A stretch of 64,000 nt of DNA from Planococcus soli (GTDB lineage: Bacteria; Bacillota; Bacilli; Bacillales_A; Planococcaceae), in contig NZ_WXYN01000051.1 in NCBI RefSeq assembly GCF_016881065.1, forward strand, positions 62,001-126,000. Reading direction: 5' to 3'. Shown here in pieces: positions 16,353 to 25,607 of the stretch (positions within the stretch are counted from its first letter, which is position 1; each line of letters starts with the position of its first letter). Both the position numbers and the translations under genes were made by a program. The notes beneath the pieces are model-generated. The model was not told the origin of the DNA. It made no database searches and saw nothing but the letters and a program-made list of their open reading frames with translations.

Positions 16353-17816
16353 ATGGAACCAAAACCATCATTGAAAAAAAAGACAATTGGCGGTCTGTTT
16401 TGGAGCTTTGGCGACTTGATCGGCAATCAGGGCATTCAGTTCCTCATCCAGATTATTCTGGCCCGCTTGCTGCTGCCGGAACATTTCGGCTTGATCGGCA
16501 TGATTCTCGTGTTTATCGCATTGTCGAATTCGCTGGTCGATAGCGGGTTTACACAGGCATTGATTCGGGAGCGCAATGCCAGCCAGGCGGACTATTCAAC
16601 CGTCTTCTATTTTAATCTGTTTGTTTCCCTGCTGATTTACGGGGTTCTTTTTGTTGCAGCCCCGGGCATCAGCCGCTTTTTTGCGGAACCGCAGCTGGTG
16701 TCTCTCGTCCGGGTGCTGTCTATCGGAATTGTCATCAACGCATTTGCAGTTATCCCGAAAGCGATGTTCGCCAAAGAAGTGAATTTCAAAGCGCAGGCAA
16801 AAGTTAATTTAACTGCCAGTATCTTGTCGGGAATTATCGCAGTGGGATTGGCGGTTACAGGCTACGGGGTTTGGAGTTTGGTGCTGCGGCAACTGTCGAT
16901 GAACGCCATTCAGTCGCTGCTTTTTACCTTGTCAAAAAAGTGGATTCCTTCTTTGGTGTTCAGCATTGCCTCGTTCAAGCGCTTGTTTGGCTTTGGCTGG
17001 AAGCTTCTTGTCTCGGGGCTGATCGACACTTTCTATACAAATGTCTATTTCCTGATTATCGGGAGACAGTATTCTGCATCGCAGCTGGGCTATTACACAA
17101 ACGCCTCCCGGTTCAGTGAAATCGTTTCGCAGAATTTGGCAGCGACCATTCTGCGGGTGACTTACCCGGTGCTCAGCAGCATCCAGGACGAGCATGAGCG
17201 TCTAAAGCAATCCTACAAAAACATCACAAAACTAACCGCTTTTCTTATTTTTCCTGTAATGGTCGGCATGGCAGCTGTCGGTGAACCTCTGGTACTGCTG
17301 GTTTTTGGCGAAAAATGGCTGCCGATGGTGCCTTATTTCCAATTGCTGTCTATAGCTGGAATGTTGTATCCAATTTTAGCTCTCGATTTGAGCATACTCC
17401 AAGTAAAAGGACGGTCCGATCTCTACCTTCTTTTGGAGATCATCAATAAAATCTCGTTGACAATCCTGTTAGTCCTCGCCATATGGCTGGAGCTGGGGGT
17501 CATTGGGCTGATTGCCGCAGCCATCCTGAACACCTATCTGGAATTTTTCGTCAACAGCCATTTCTCCAAGCGTGAAGTCGCCTATCCTGCTGCGGAAAAA
17601 GTGAGAGATTTGCTGCCGGTTTACGTAGTGTCATTTTTGATGGGTGGTGCAGTGTTGATGTTTGGGACACTGTTGGAAACAAGCCTGCTGCTGCAATTGC
17701 TGCTGCAGATTAGCGCCGGCATCCTGTTCTATATCGCTGCTTGCCGCATCGCAGGCATTACAGAATTGAAGACAGTGTATAAATTGATTCTGCCCATTCT
17801 CAATAAAATAAAATAA
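16353..17816 (+). CDS. Wzx/MOP-superfamily polysaccharide flippase, copy 1
   Basis: A 487-residue membrane protein with about 12-14 helices, of the polysaccharide transport (PST) branch of the MOP exporter superfamily. It should flip an undecaprenyl-linked repeat unit across the membrane. Typical segments are SFGDLIGNQGIQFLIQ near the N-terminus, LVDSGFTQALIRERNASQADYST and FGFGWKLLVSGLID. About two-thirds of residues match the paralog at 22021 by eye. The ATG at 16353 has GGGGAATAGGAG upstream. It ends at a terminator shared with the convergent FemAB-like gene. Confidence 0.9.
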   Translation: MEPKPSLKKKTIGGLFWSFGDLIGNQGIQFLIQIILARLLLPEHFGLIGMILVFIALSNSLVDSGFTQALIRERNASQADYSTVFYFNLFVSLLIYGVLFVAAPGISRFFAEPQLVSLVRVLSIGIVINAFAVIPKAMFAKEVNFKAQAKVNLTASILSGIIAVGLAVTGYGVWSLVLRQLSMNAIQSLLFTLSKKWIPSLVFSIASFKRLFGFGWKLLVSGLIDTFYTNVYFLIIGRQYSASQLGYYTNASRFSEIVSQNLAATILRVTYPVLSSIQDEHERLKQSYKNITKLTAFLIFPVMVGMAAVGEPLVLLVFGEKWLPMVPYFQLLSIAGMLYPILALDLSILQVKGRSDLYLLLEIINKISLTILLVLAIWLELGVIGLIAAAILNTYLEFFVNSHFSKREVAYPAAEKVRDLLPVYVVSFLMGGAVLMFGTLLETSLLLQLLLQISAGILFYIAACRIAGITELKTVYKLILPILNKIK

Positions 17817-17850
17817 CCGGCAAGCAGAGTTGTCTGCTTGCCGGTTTGTT
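17815..17850. terminator. Bidirectional terminator
   Basis: AACCGGCAAGCAG and CTGCTTGCCGGTTTGTT stem between convergent genes; A-rich on the left, T-rich on the right. Confidence 0.85.
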
Positions 17851-17865
17851 ATGGTGCATTTACTT

Positions 17866-18852
17866 TCAGGGCCACCGATATGCTGGGAAAAGTCCGCTTT
17901 CGGAATTGGAATTCGTCTGCTGAACCAATTGCTGATAAATTTTTTCGTTCCAGATTTTATTGCCAACATAATAATCAAATTCAGTGTTTCTGCCAAATCT
18001 TTTTTTGAATAAATACAGTGAATCGTCAGGGCCAGGGTTAACGCCGCCGCCGGAGTGGATAAATTCCACTCCCCGTTCTTTGCCCCATAGCACAATGGCA
18101 TAGGTCATGACGTAAACGGGCGACAGGTGGTTAAAGCCATCGACGGTGCAAGAGAGATGGGTGTGGATGACTGAACCGGAATGGAAATGAAGTTCTGCGC
18201 CAATTACTTGTGAGTCGAACACGGCTTCGACTAATACCAGCTGATCGCCCAAATTATCAATGATTTTTTGGAAATATGTATTGTCGAATAAATAAAAGTC
18301 CTCAGCACCGACTCGCTGCATCGTTTTGATATACATGTCCTGAAACAGATCTAAGTTAGATGGACTTAGTGTAATCCGATAAGTTACACCATCTTTCAAC
18401 GCTTTCCGGATTCTTTTGCGGGTCGAGCCTGAAAATTCTTCCTGCACCGGATCTTCAAAGCCTTTCAAAGTGACGCCTGTAGTATGGCGCCTGAAAAGGA
18501 CAGTGTAGCAGGACTTGAAATCCGCGGCATTGTCGATAAGCGGATGGAAACGGACAAATTCACTGACGATATTGTGCTCCAGGCAATAAGCCTGAAAAGC
18601 CTGGCAGAAATGATTGACCAATTCGTCCTTGCTCGCCTCGTCCTTTAGTTCCGTTATGACCGGCCCTCCATAGCCGTAAGGCGTGAGAAGGTCAAAATAT
18701 GGTCCGTCCTCTAATTGAATCGGAATCTCTCTTTTAATAAACTGATGATAGACCGACCCCAGGGGATGTTCAAACTCGAAAACTTCGCAGCTTCCGCCTT
18801 CCATCTCTTCATACAGTGCGGCATAATCTTTTACAAAAAACAAATCCCTCAA
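17866..18852 (-). CDS. FemAB/GNAT-like (BioF2-type) transferase, copy 2
   Basis: A 328-residue soluble protein, full-length paralog of the one at 10391. Shared blocks are CEVFEF-HPLG near residue 25, TPYGYGGP, EFVRFHPL, FRR-TTG, and LYLFKK-FG-NTEF near the end. The fold is the GNAT type used by Fem transferases, so transfer of an acyl or aminoacyl group to an amine is likely. Start TTG at 18852 with ATGAGG about 10 nt upstream. Unlike copy 1 it is on the opposite strand from its module partners, so the second module has been inverted at this gene or was assembled differently. Confidence 0.8.
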   Translation of the reverse strand: MRDLFFVKDYAALYEEMEGGSCEVFEFEHPLGSVYHQFIKREIPIQLEDGPYFDLLTPYGYGGPVITELKDEASKDELVNHFCQAFQAYCLEHNIVSEFVRFHPLIDNAADFKSCYTVLFRRHTTGVTLKGFEDPVQEEFSGSTRKRIRKALKDGVTYRITLSPSNLDLFQDMYIKTMQRVGAEDFYLFDNTYFQKIIDNLGDQLVLVEAVFDSQVIGAELHFHSGSVIHTHLSCTVDGFNHLSPVYVMTYAIVLWGKERGVEFIHSGGGVNPGPDDSLYLFKKRFGRNTEFDYYVGNKIWNEKIYQQLVQQTNSNSESGLFPAYRWP

Positions 18853-19218
18853 AATAAAACCTCATTTCTTTATATTTTTTAACGTAGATAGAAAGATCGC
18901 TTTTTGCAGCAGTTAAACCATATAGAATTCGGCTACCGGTTTAATATGACTAAATTTTCAATTAAATTAGACTCATCTTTGATTATAGCGAGTAAAATAA
19001 GAAAATACTAGGGTGAAAACAATTTGGTTCCAATAAAATGGTAATTATTATGGGCAGTAGGATAGAATGACGATGATTTTGGGTAATATTATAAAAGAAT
19101 TAGTAATCTGAAAAGTGTGCATTTTTAGATATATTAACTTATACTAGAAATATATACGCTTTCGGGAAACTATTGAACCTCTTTATTTCTGGTTCGATCA
19201 AAGGAGAGAATGCTGATT
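18853..19218 (+). promoter_or_regulatory. Divergent region with a weaker shared-type promoter
   Basis: A 366-bp AT-rich region with no gene. TAGAAT at 19063-19068 followed by GA, with AATAAAATG starting 31 bp upstream at 19032, resembles the promoter family at 15179, 21796 and 30426. It lacks the TG of the extended -10 and the upstream half-repeat. The leader to the ATG at 19219 would be about 145 nt, similar to the other members. Confidence 0.35.
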
Positions 19219-20340
19219 ATGACTAATAAAAAAACTCGCTGGCTGCTTTCTCTGCTGGGAATATACGGGTTAACCATAGCTTTCTTGATAGGAGAAAACT
19301 TGCTTTTCGATGAAGAAATTAACGCAAAAACCCAATTTGAAGCAGAAGGTGACGGAATGACAGATGATACGCAAGCTATTCAGGCCGCAATTGATGAAAC
19401 GCCAATCGGTGAAACTTTACATATTCCAGCGGGTGTATATAAGTTGAGCAAAAATCCTGATTTAAAGGCCACTACAGGATATGGCGACAGCTCTTTTGCT
19501 TTGAAAATATCAAAGCCGATTACCATAAGGATGGATGGGGCGATTTTTCAGACAGAAGCTGACGGTGAATACGGTGTTTTTTGGATTACTGATACAGCCG
19601 ATGTCCATTTAAAGGGCGGCTTTTTAATGGGAGACAAAATTCCTGAAAGCGGATCACTGGTCTCCAATATCGCCATTCTATTGCAGGACAGCCAGGAAAG
19701 TTCCATTGAAAATGTCTATACAAAAAACTATTCGCAGGGAATCCATCTTCATCATGCCAATGGCAACCTGCTTCGGAACGTAACAAGTGAGTTTAATTAT
19801 GGCTCCGGCATCATCAACTTTGCCTCGGATTATAATGTTATCGAATCTTGTGTCGTCAGAAATTCTGGGGACGGACATCTCTCTTTGTTTGGAGGCGGCA
19901 AGCATAATGTAGTTAAAGGCTGTTTTGTACAGGAAAATCGACCGGGTTTTACCGATCAGCAAGGAATTACAGTGGAAAGTGAAAAAAACAGCTTAGTTGA
20001 AAAGAATGCAGTTAGCGGCTTCTATTACGGAATCGACATTAAAAACGGTGCGGATTCCAATGTGATAAAAGGAAACCTGACTTTCAACAATGAGTTTAAT
20101 ATTGCTGTTCGTCCAGGTGATGGAGGCAATAACTTGATGACGCCAAGCCACAATATCAGCATCATCAATAATTTGGCCATCAATCCCCGTGAGGATTCTG
20201 AACGGGGCATTTATATCAATGTGGGAGAAGGCCACATTGTCAAAGGCAATACAGTGGAAGAAAATCAACTGATCCTGCGGGATGAGGAGTTGAGGTCTGT
20301 TTATCAAAAAGAGAATTTCACTGCTGCTGTTGATGAGTGA
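19219..20340 (+). CDS. Right-handed parallel beta-helix protein, copy 2
   Basis: A 373-residue paralog of the protein at 12648. The signal anchor covers residues 6-25. FEAEGDGMTDDTQAIQAAID is the classic entry of a pectate-lyase-like beta-helix. Repeated coils such as YNVIESCVV, HNVVKGCFV and SNVIKGNLTF follow. It is likely extracytoplasmic and may be a lyase, epimerase or glycan-binding helper for the exopolysaccharide. No catalytic residues can be assigned by eye. The ATG at 19219 is preferred over 19210, which lies only 3 nt from the AAGGAG site. Invariant blocks between copies (YGDS-FALKISKPITI, NYSQG-HL, EFNYGSGIINF) suggest a conserved active surface. Confidence 0.8.
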   Translation: MTNKKTRWLLSLLGIYGLTIAFLIGENLLFDEEINAKTQFEAEGDGMTDDTQAIQAAIDETPIGETLHIPAGVYKLSKNPDLKATTGYGDSSFALKISKPITIRMDGAIFQTEADGEYGVFWITDTADVHLKGGFLMGDKIPESGSLVSNIAILLQDSQESSIENVYTKNYSQGIHLHHANGNLLRNVTSEFNYGSGIINFASDYNVIESCVVRNSGDGHLSLFGGGKHNVVKGCFVQENRPGFTDQQGITVESEKNSLVEKNAVSGFYYGIDIKNGADSNVIKGNLTFNNEFNIAVRPGDGGNNLMTPSHNISIINNLAINPREDSERGIYINVGEGHIVKGNTVEENQLILRDEELRSVYQKENFTAAVDE

Positions 20341-20482
20341 CGCCCCATATTTTACAGATGTGTAAAGCTGTTGTTAAGTTATCTGAAAAATCCGTTTTTT
20401 AAAATATTTCAGTGCTATGATAAGGAAAACGGCAGGCGTCCAATGGCATTAAGTGCAACAAATATGACAGGAGGCGGTCAGG

Positions 20483-20548
20483 TTGCTTATTGTGGCTGAT
20501 GACAAAAAATTTACTTTAACTGAAGAGGAGTCTGTGACTTATGGCTAA
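20483..20548 (+). CDS. Possible 21-residue leader peptide overlapping GT2 copy 2
   Basis: A TTG start with a strong site (CAGGAGGCGG at 20469-20478) opens a short frame, starting LLIVADDKKFTLTEEES, that ends at TAA 20546-20548 inside the first codons of the glycosyltransferase (ATG 20541). Such overlap can couple translation. It may equally be a chance frame; no homolog is recognised. Confidence 0.3.
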   Translation: MLIVADDKKFTLTEEESVTYG

Positions 20549-21452
20549 CGAGATAATGGTAAGCATTGAATGCAATAGTTACAATCATGAAAATTTTATA
20601 GCAGAGGCACTGGACAGCATGCTCATGCAGAAAACGGATTTCATGTATGAAATTTTAATTCATGACGATGCGTCTACTGACCGGACAGCTGAAATTATCA
20701 GAAGTTATGAACGACGGTATCCGGATATTGTCAAGCCGATCTACCAGACGGAAAATCAGTATTCGCAAGATGTCCATTTTGAGTTGTTCAATATTGAACG
20801 CGCGCAAGGAAAGTACATGGCGATTTGTGAAGGGGATGATTACTGGACAGATCCCCGGAAGCTTCAGAAGCAAGTGGACTACATGGAGGCGCATCCAGAA
20901 TGCAGCATGTGTGTGCATGCTGCAGAAAAAGTCTCTGCAGTAACTAAAAAAACTGTCTCTGCCATTCGTCCAAGCCATAAGGACAAGATCTATTCTGTAG
21001 AAGAAGTGATTGAAGGTGGAGGGGAACTTTTCGCCACCAATTCGATTTTATATTCGCGCGATAAAATTCCTGAGATGCCGGAGTATTACCTGAATGCTAC
21101 AATCGGAGACTATCCTCTGGCAATCTGCGGAGCATTAAGCGGGACGGTTTATTACATGGACCAGAATATGGCTGCATATCGGGTGGAAGTCAAAGGTTCC
21201 TGGACGGATATGCAAGTTTCTGATGTTTCGGCGAAGCAAAAACACCTTCAGGATGTCGCTGCCCTGCTCGATGAAATAAATGTCTACACTAATTTCAAAT
21301 ACGATCATGTCATCAGCCGGACAAAAAGGCGCGATCGCTTTTACATTTTGCTGAAACAGCTGAAGATAAAAGAAACATTGAAAAGAGGCTACCGCCAGTT
21401 CTACATGAAGCCCGAGTTTTTCAGACGGGTCTTTAAAAGAATTACAATCTAA
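20541..21452 (+). CDS. Family 2 glycosyltransferase, copy 2
   Basis: A 303-residue GT-A glycosyltransferase paralogous to the one at 15349. SIECNSYNHENFI, HDDASTDRT and CEGDDYWTDP near residue 97 are the nucleotide and metal-binding parts. It lacks the longer C-terminal helix of copy 1. Sugar specificity is unknown; conserved acceptor-side blocks (YLNATIGDYPLAI, AAYRVEVKGSWT) suggest the same or a closely related linkage. A terminator follows, so unlike copy 1 it is separated from its flippase by about 570 bp. Confidence 0.88.
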   Translation: MANEIMVSIECNSYNHENFIAEALDSMLMQKTDFMYEILIHDDASTDRTAEIIRSYERRYPDIVKPIYQTENQYSQDVHFELFNIERAQGKYMAICEGDDYWTDPRKLQKQVDYMEAHPECSMCVHAAEKVSAVTKKTVSAIRPSHKDKIYSVEEVIEGGGELFATNSILYSRDKIPEMPEYYLNATIGDYPLAICGALSGTVYYMDQNMAAYRVEVKGSWTDMQVSDVSAKQKHLQDVAALLDEINVYTNFKYDHVISRTKRRDRFYILLKQLKIKETLKRGYRQFYMKPEFFRRVFKRITI

Positions 21453-21478
21453 TAAAATCCAGCATACCGCAGTTTAGT

Positions 21479-21528
21479 AAAGGCGATTCCGAAAGGCCGG
21501 CAGCAAGGTCTTTTAGGAATCGCTTTTT
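21479..21528 (+). terminator. Terminator of GT2 copy 2
   Basis: AAAGGCGATTCCGAAAG pairs with CTTTTAGGAATCGCTTTTT. Confidence 0.8.
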
Positions 21529-21787
21529 GTTTTGGAGAAAAGTGGGCAGTTGAGGCCGTTATATTTAGAAGAGCGGTGGATAAGAAGTTGATTTTATATT
21601 TTGCCAGTTCAAATTAGTAATATATACCTGTATATAGCTATGCAAAAAAACTCTGAAAAAATTTACAAGAAATAGACAGTATCTAACAGTTAAACAGTGA
21701 ATTTTTCGCGAGAAAAATAGTGAAAATCAATTTTTTTTACAATTTTATAAAAAGATAGTGGAATAATTTGCATAATTAAAATAAAAA

Positions 21788-21832
21788 ATAATCTAAATTA
21801 TCTGTTATTAATGACTTGTAGTATGTTAGAAT
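21788..21832 (+). promoter_or_regulatory. Shared-type promoter B (before flippase copy 2)
   Basis: ATAATCT at 21788 and ATTATCT at 21797 form direct repeats 9 bp apart. AATTATCTGT begins at 21796, and the extended -10 TGTTAGAAT has its hexamer at 21827-21832. A leader of about 185 nt follows, in which CAAAGTAG can pair with CTACTTTG. The remainder of 21529-22020 is AT-rich with no gene. Confidence 0.6.
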
Positions 21833-22020
21833 GATAATTAAGAAATATAAATAAGCACAAAGTAGTGTATCTGAAATGGAGGACTATTTATTTATCGTTA
21901 AATAAGATGTTATATACCTACTTTGATGTAAACGAAACAACAAAACGAAGAGATTTCTGAACTTTTCGATATAAATTAAGCGGATTTCAGAAAAAAGTTT
22001 TCTTCGATAGGAGCCGGCAG

Positions 22021-23499
22021 ATGAAACAGGAAAATTCGTTGAAGAAAAAAACCATTAGCGGTCTGCTTTGGAGCTTTGGAGACATGATAGGCAATCAGGG
22101 CATTCAGTTCATTATTCAGATTATCCTTGCGCGGCTATTGGTGCCCGAAGATTTCGGAATAATCGGCATGATTTTGGTGTTTGTCGCACTTTCAAATTCT
22201 CTTGTTGACAGTGGATTTACACAAGCGTTGATCCGCGATCAAAAAGCCGATCAAACCGATTATTCGACTGTCTTCTATTTTAACCTGGCTGTTTCCATTG
22301 TTATTTATGGCTTGCTGTTCCTGTCGGCGCCTTTGATCAGCAACTTTTTCGAGCAAGACCAATTGACGGCCATTGTCAGGGTGCTGGCATTGGGTGTCGT
22401 CATCAATGCATTCTCCATCATCCCGCGGGCAATGTTCACCAAGGAAGTTGATTTCAAAGTTCAGGCGAAAGTCAATATGGCGGCAAGTGTGCTGTCGGGA
22501 ATTGTTGCAGTTGCGATGGCGTTGCTGGGATTTGGTGTATGGAGCCTGGTGGTGCGCATGTTGGCACTGAGCGGGATTCAGGCGGTGCTGCTGGTTTTCT
22601 ATAGAAGATGGCTGCCTTCGCTGGTTTTCAGCACAGTGTCATTCAAACGTTTATTCGGTTTCGGGTGGAAGCTGCTCGTTTCAGGACTGATTGATACGGC
22701 TTATAACAATATTTATTACTTGATCATCGGTAAGCAATACTCGGCGACTTCGCTGGGCTATTACACCAATGCCTCGAAATTCAGCGATGTGGCAACGCAG
22801 ACATTGACGGCGACCATCCAGCGGGTGACTTATCCGGTATTGAGCGGAATTCAAGATCAGGAAGAGCGGCTGAAACAAAGCTTTAAAAAAGTCATTAAGC
22901 TTTCAGGATTTCTGATTTTTCCGGTCATGGTCGGTGTGGCTGCAGTCGCAGATCCGCTGATTTACCTGATTTTCGGTGAAAAATGGATGACCATGGTGCC
23001 TTATTTCCAATTGCTGTGCATCGCAGGCATGCTGTATCCGATTCACGCGTTGAATTTAAACATTCTTCAAGTTAAAGGGCGTTCGGACCTGTTTCTCTAT
23101 CTGGAAATTATCAAGACCATCGTGCCGACGGTATTAATCTTAATTGTCATCTGGATGGACTGGGGAATTACCATTTTAGTGGTGACAATTGTTTTGGATT
23201 CGTATATTTCCCTGTTCATCAACATTTACTTTTCAGGACGGGAGATCTCTTACGGCGTCAAAGAGCAGATTGTTGACCTGCTGCCGATTTATGCCATCTC
23301 AATGGGGATGGGACTGGTGGTTTATGGAATCGAAAAACTCCTGCCATTCCCGGAACTTTTGACGCTGATTCTGCAGATCGCCATTGGTGCGGCGATTTAC
23401 ATCGCAATTTGCAGGCTATTGAAAATCAAGGAATTCGATACCGTCTATGATTTGCTGGTGCCGATGCTAAAAAAGATAAAACCCGCTAAGACGGGTTGA
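22021..23499 (+). CDS. Wzx/MOP-superfamily polysaccharide flippase, copy 2
   Basis: A 492-residue multi-spanning membrane protein of the same PST subfamily as the one at 16353, aligning without major gaps. Landmark segments are SFGDMIGNQGIQFIIQ, LVDSGFTQALIRDQKADQTDYST and GFGWKLLVSGLID. It would export undecaprenyl-linked oligosaccharide. The ribosome binding site is ATAGGAG. It opens a long collinear run of genes (to about 30.3 kb) with the transaminase only 36 bp downstream. Keeping two close copies plus a third flippase at 28808 suggests different repeat-unit variants are exported. Confidence 0.9.
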   Translation: MKQENSLKKKTISGLLWSFGDMIGNQGIQFIIQIILARLLVPEDFGIIGMILVFVALSNSLVDSGFTQALIRDQKADQTDYSTVFYFNLAVSIVIYGLLFLSAPLISNFFEQDQLTAIVRVLALGVVINAFSIIPRAMFTKEVDFKVQAKVNMAASVLSGIVAVAMALLGFGVWSLVVRMLALSGIQAVLLVFYRRWLPSLVFSTVSFKRLFGFGWKLLVSGLIDTAYNNIYYLIIGKQYSATSLGYYTNASKFSDVATQTLTATIQRVTYPVLSGIQDQEERLKQSFKKVIKLSGFLIFPVMVGVAAVADPLIYLIFGEKWMTMVPYFQLLCIAGMLYPIHALNLNILQVKGRSDLFLYLEIIKTIVPTVLILIVIWMDWGITILVVTIVLDSYISLFINIYFSGREISYGVKEQIVDLLPIYAISMGMGLVVYGIEKLLPFPELLTLILQIAIGAAIYIAICRLLKIKEFDTVYDLLVPMLKKIKPAKTG

Positions 23500-23535
23500 T
23501 CTATCGAAAAACAGATCCATAAGGGAGGGAATAGA

Positions 23536-24687
23536 ATGGCTAAAGCTTTTGAACAACCGATTTATGTCACACGGCCTTTATTGCCGGACATTGAAGATGT
23601 CACTGAGCGTTTAAAGACCGTGTGGGACAGCAGGCAACTGACTAACTTCGGCAAGCAGCACGACGAATTGAGCCGCCAGCTCAAAACGTATTTGGAGGTC
23701 GGCCATATCTCCATGTTCTCCAATGGCACACTGGCTTTGCTGCTGGGCTTGAAGGCCTTGAAGTTGACGGGGGAAGTCATCACCACGCCATTTACATTTC
23801 CTGCTACTGTGCAGGCTCTTGACTGGAATAATTTGACGCCCGTTTTTTGCGATATCGACCCGATGACTTTCAATATCGATGCCGACAAAATCGAAGCATT
23901 GATCACAGAGAAAACCAGTGCGATTCTGGCAGTCCATGTATTCGGAAATCCATGCGAGGTGGAAAAAATACAGACGATTGCCGACAAGCATGGGTTGAAG
24001 GTTATCTATGACGGCGCTCATGCTTTCGGCTCCAAAATAAATGGCGTGCCGATCAGCAGCTTTGGGGATATGACGATGTTCAGCTTCCACGCGACGAAAC
24101 TGTTCAACACCATTGAAGGCGGGGCTTTGACCTACAGCGATCCAGCGCTCGGCAGGCAGCTGGATCTGCTGAAAAACTTTGGGATTGCCAGTGCGGAAGA
24201 AGTGGTGCTGTCCGGATTGAACGCCAAGATGAATGAAGTCCAGGCGGGGGTCGGCCTTGAAGTCCTGAAAGTAATTGAAGAAGAACGTCACAAGCGCCAT
24301 GCGGTTAAAAAAGCCTATGAAGAACATTTAGCGGAAATTCAAGGCATCCGGGTGCTGACGGTTCTTGATGGCCAGTCCAGCAGCTATCAGTATTTTGTCA
24401 TTGAAATTGACGAGGCAGTATTTGGCCGCTCGAGAAATGCTGTGCATAAAGAACTCCAAAAATACAATGTATTCGCAAGAAAGTATTTTTATCCTTTATG
24501 CAGCGATTTTGACTGGTACAGCGAACTGCCGTCTGCACGTCCGGAACATTTGCCGCATGCGCAGCAGGCAGTTCAGCAGGTGCTGGCGATGCCTTATTAC
24601 GGAGATTTGCCGATCAGCTCAGTCGCAGAAATTTGCGGCATTATCCGGGAACTCTATGTGACGCAGAAAAGCCTATCTCAAATTTAA
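23536..24687 (+). CDS. DegT/DnrJ/EryC1/StrS nucleotide-sugar aminotransferase (VioA/FdtB-like)
   Basis: A 383-residue PLP enzyme. The PLP aspartate is in [11 protein letters not shown] (Asp159) and the Schiff-base lysine in [16 protein letters not shown] (Lys188). The N-terminus ([23 protein letters not shown]) resembles VioA and FdtB, which aminate dTDP-keto-6-deoxyhexoses. With rfbA and rfbB directly downstream the likely reaction is glutamate-dependent 4-amination of dTDP-4-keto-6-deoxyglucose. No 3,4-ketoisomerase is present, which favours a 4-amino sugar (viosamine type) over a 3-amino sugar. Assignment of the exact product is inference. Confidence 0.85.
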   Translation: MAKAFEQPIYVTRPLLPDIEDVTERLKTVWDSRQLTNFGKQHDELSRQLKTYLEVGHISMFSNGTLALLLGLKALKLTGEVITTPFTFPATVQALDWNNLTPVFCDIDPMTFNIDADKIEALITEKTSAILAVHVFGNPCEVEKIQTIADKHGLKVIYDGAHAFGSKINGVPISSFGDMTMFSFHATKLFNTIEGGALTYSDPALGRQLDLLKNFGIASAEEVVLSGLNAKMNEVQAGVGLEVLKVIEEERHKRHAVKKAYEEHLAEIQGIRVLTVLDGQSSSYQYFVIEIDEAVFGRSRNAVHKELQKYNVFARKYFYPLCSDFDWYSELPSARPEHLPHAQQAVQQVLAMPYYGDLPISSVAEICGIIRELYVTQKSLSQI

Positions 24688-24701
24688 GAAATGAGGGATC
24701 T

Positions 24702-25595
24702 ATGATGAAAGGGATTATTTTAGCTGGTGGAACCGGGACGCGCCTGTATCCGCTGACCAAATCGATTTCAAAGCAAATGTTGCCTGTATACGATAAACCG
24801 ATGATTTACTATCCGCTGTCTGTATTGATGCTCGCGGGAATTAAAGAAATTCTCATCATTTCAACGCCAAGAGACATTGCCGGATTTTTGAGCCTGCTCG
24901 GCAATGGACAGAAGCTCGGCATCAAACTTGAGTATGCGATACAGGAAGAACCGAACGGATTGGCTGAGGCGTTTACGATTGGCGAAAGTTTTATCGGAGA
25001 CTCGCCGGTTGCACTGGTGCTCGGCGACAATGTCTTTTATGGCTCGGATTTCGGGAGCCGGCTGCAGGAATCAGCAGAGCTGACAAAAGGCAGCATCATT
25101 TTCGGCTGCCATGTAGCCGACCCGAGAGCTTATGGGGTAGTGGAAGTGGACGAAGAAATGAATGTCATCTCTATTGAAGAAAAACCGGAGCAGCCAAAAT
25201 CCTCCTATGCGATTCCCGGCCTTTACTTTTTCGACAATAAAGTTGTCGAAATTGCTAAAGGGGTAGCTCCTTCAGCGCGCGGGGAAAAAGAAATCACTTC
25301 TGTAGTTGATGAGTATATGAAACGGGGCGAGCTGCAGGTCAACATTATGGGACGCGGACTGGCCTGGTTGGATACCGGAACTCATGAAGCCCTTTTAGAA
25401 GCTTCCAATTTCGTTGAAGCCATCCAAAAACGGCAAGGTCTGTACGTTGCTTGCCTTGAAGAAATTGCTTACCGGAGAGGCTATATCAGCCAGGCGCAGT
25501 TGATTGAACTGGCGCAGACTTTGAAAAAAACGGATTATGGCCAGTACTTGCTGGACATTGCCTCTGAAAAAAAATTGTTGCCGAATAAATTATAA
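24702..25595 (+). CDS. rfbA: Glucose-1-phosphate thymidylyltransferase
   Basis: A 297-residue cytoplasmic enzyme making dTDP-glucose from dTTP and glucose-1-phosphate. The nucleotidyl loop [13 protein letters not shown] and the [17 protein letters not shown] segment are typical of RfbA/RmlA, as is LGDNVFYGS. The start is ATG 24702 (or the adjacent ATG 24705) with AAATGAGGG upstream; a longer frame from 24633 overlaps the transaminase and lacks a site. It is followed 12 bp later by rfbB. RfbC and RfbD are absent from the window, so the product is not channelled to rhamnose here. Confidence 0.93.
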   Translation: MMKGIILAGGTGTRLYPLTKSISKQMLPVYDKPMIYYPLSVLMLAGIKEILIISTPRDIAGFLSLLGNGQKLGIKLEYAIQEEPNGLAEAFTIGESFIGDSPVALVLGDNVFYGSDFGSRLQESAELTKGSIIFGCHVADPRAYGVVEVDEEMNVISIEEKPEQPKSSYAIPGLYFFDNKVVEIAKGVAPSARGEKEITSVVDEYMKRGELQVNIMGRGLAWLDTGTHEALLEASNFVEAIQKRQGLYVACLEEIAYRRGYISQAQLIELAQTLKKTDYGQYLLDIASEKKLLPNKL

Positions 25596-25607
25596 AGGGG
25601 CGTTCAC

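Noticed and set aside
20469-20478. ops/JUMPstart-type RfaH element near GT2 copy 2
   Set aside because: CAGGAGGCGG resembles the GGCGGTAG core only partly and is better explained as a ribosome binding site.
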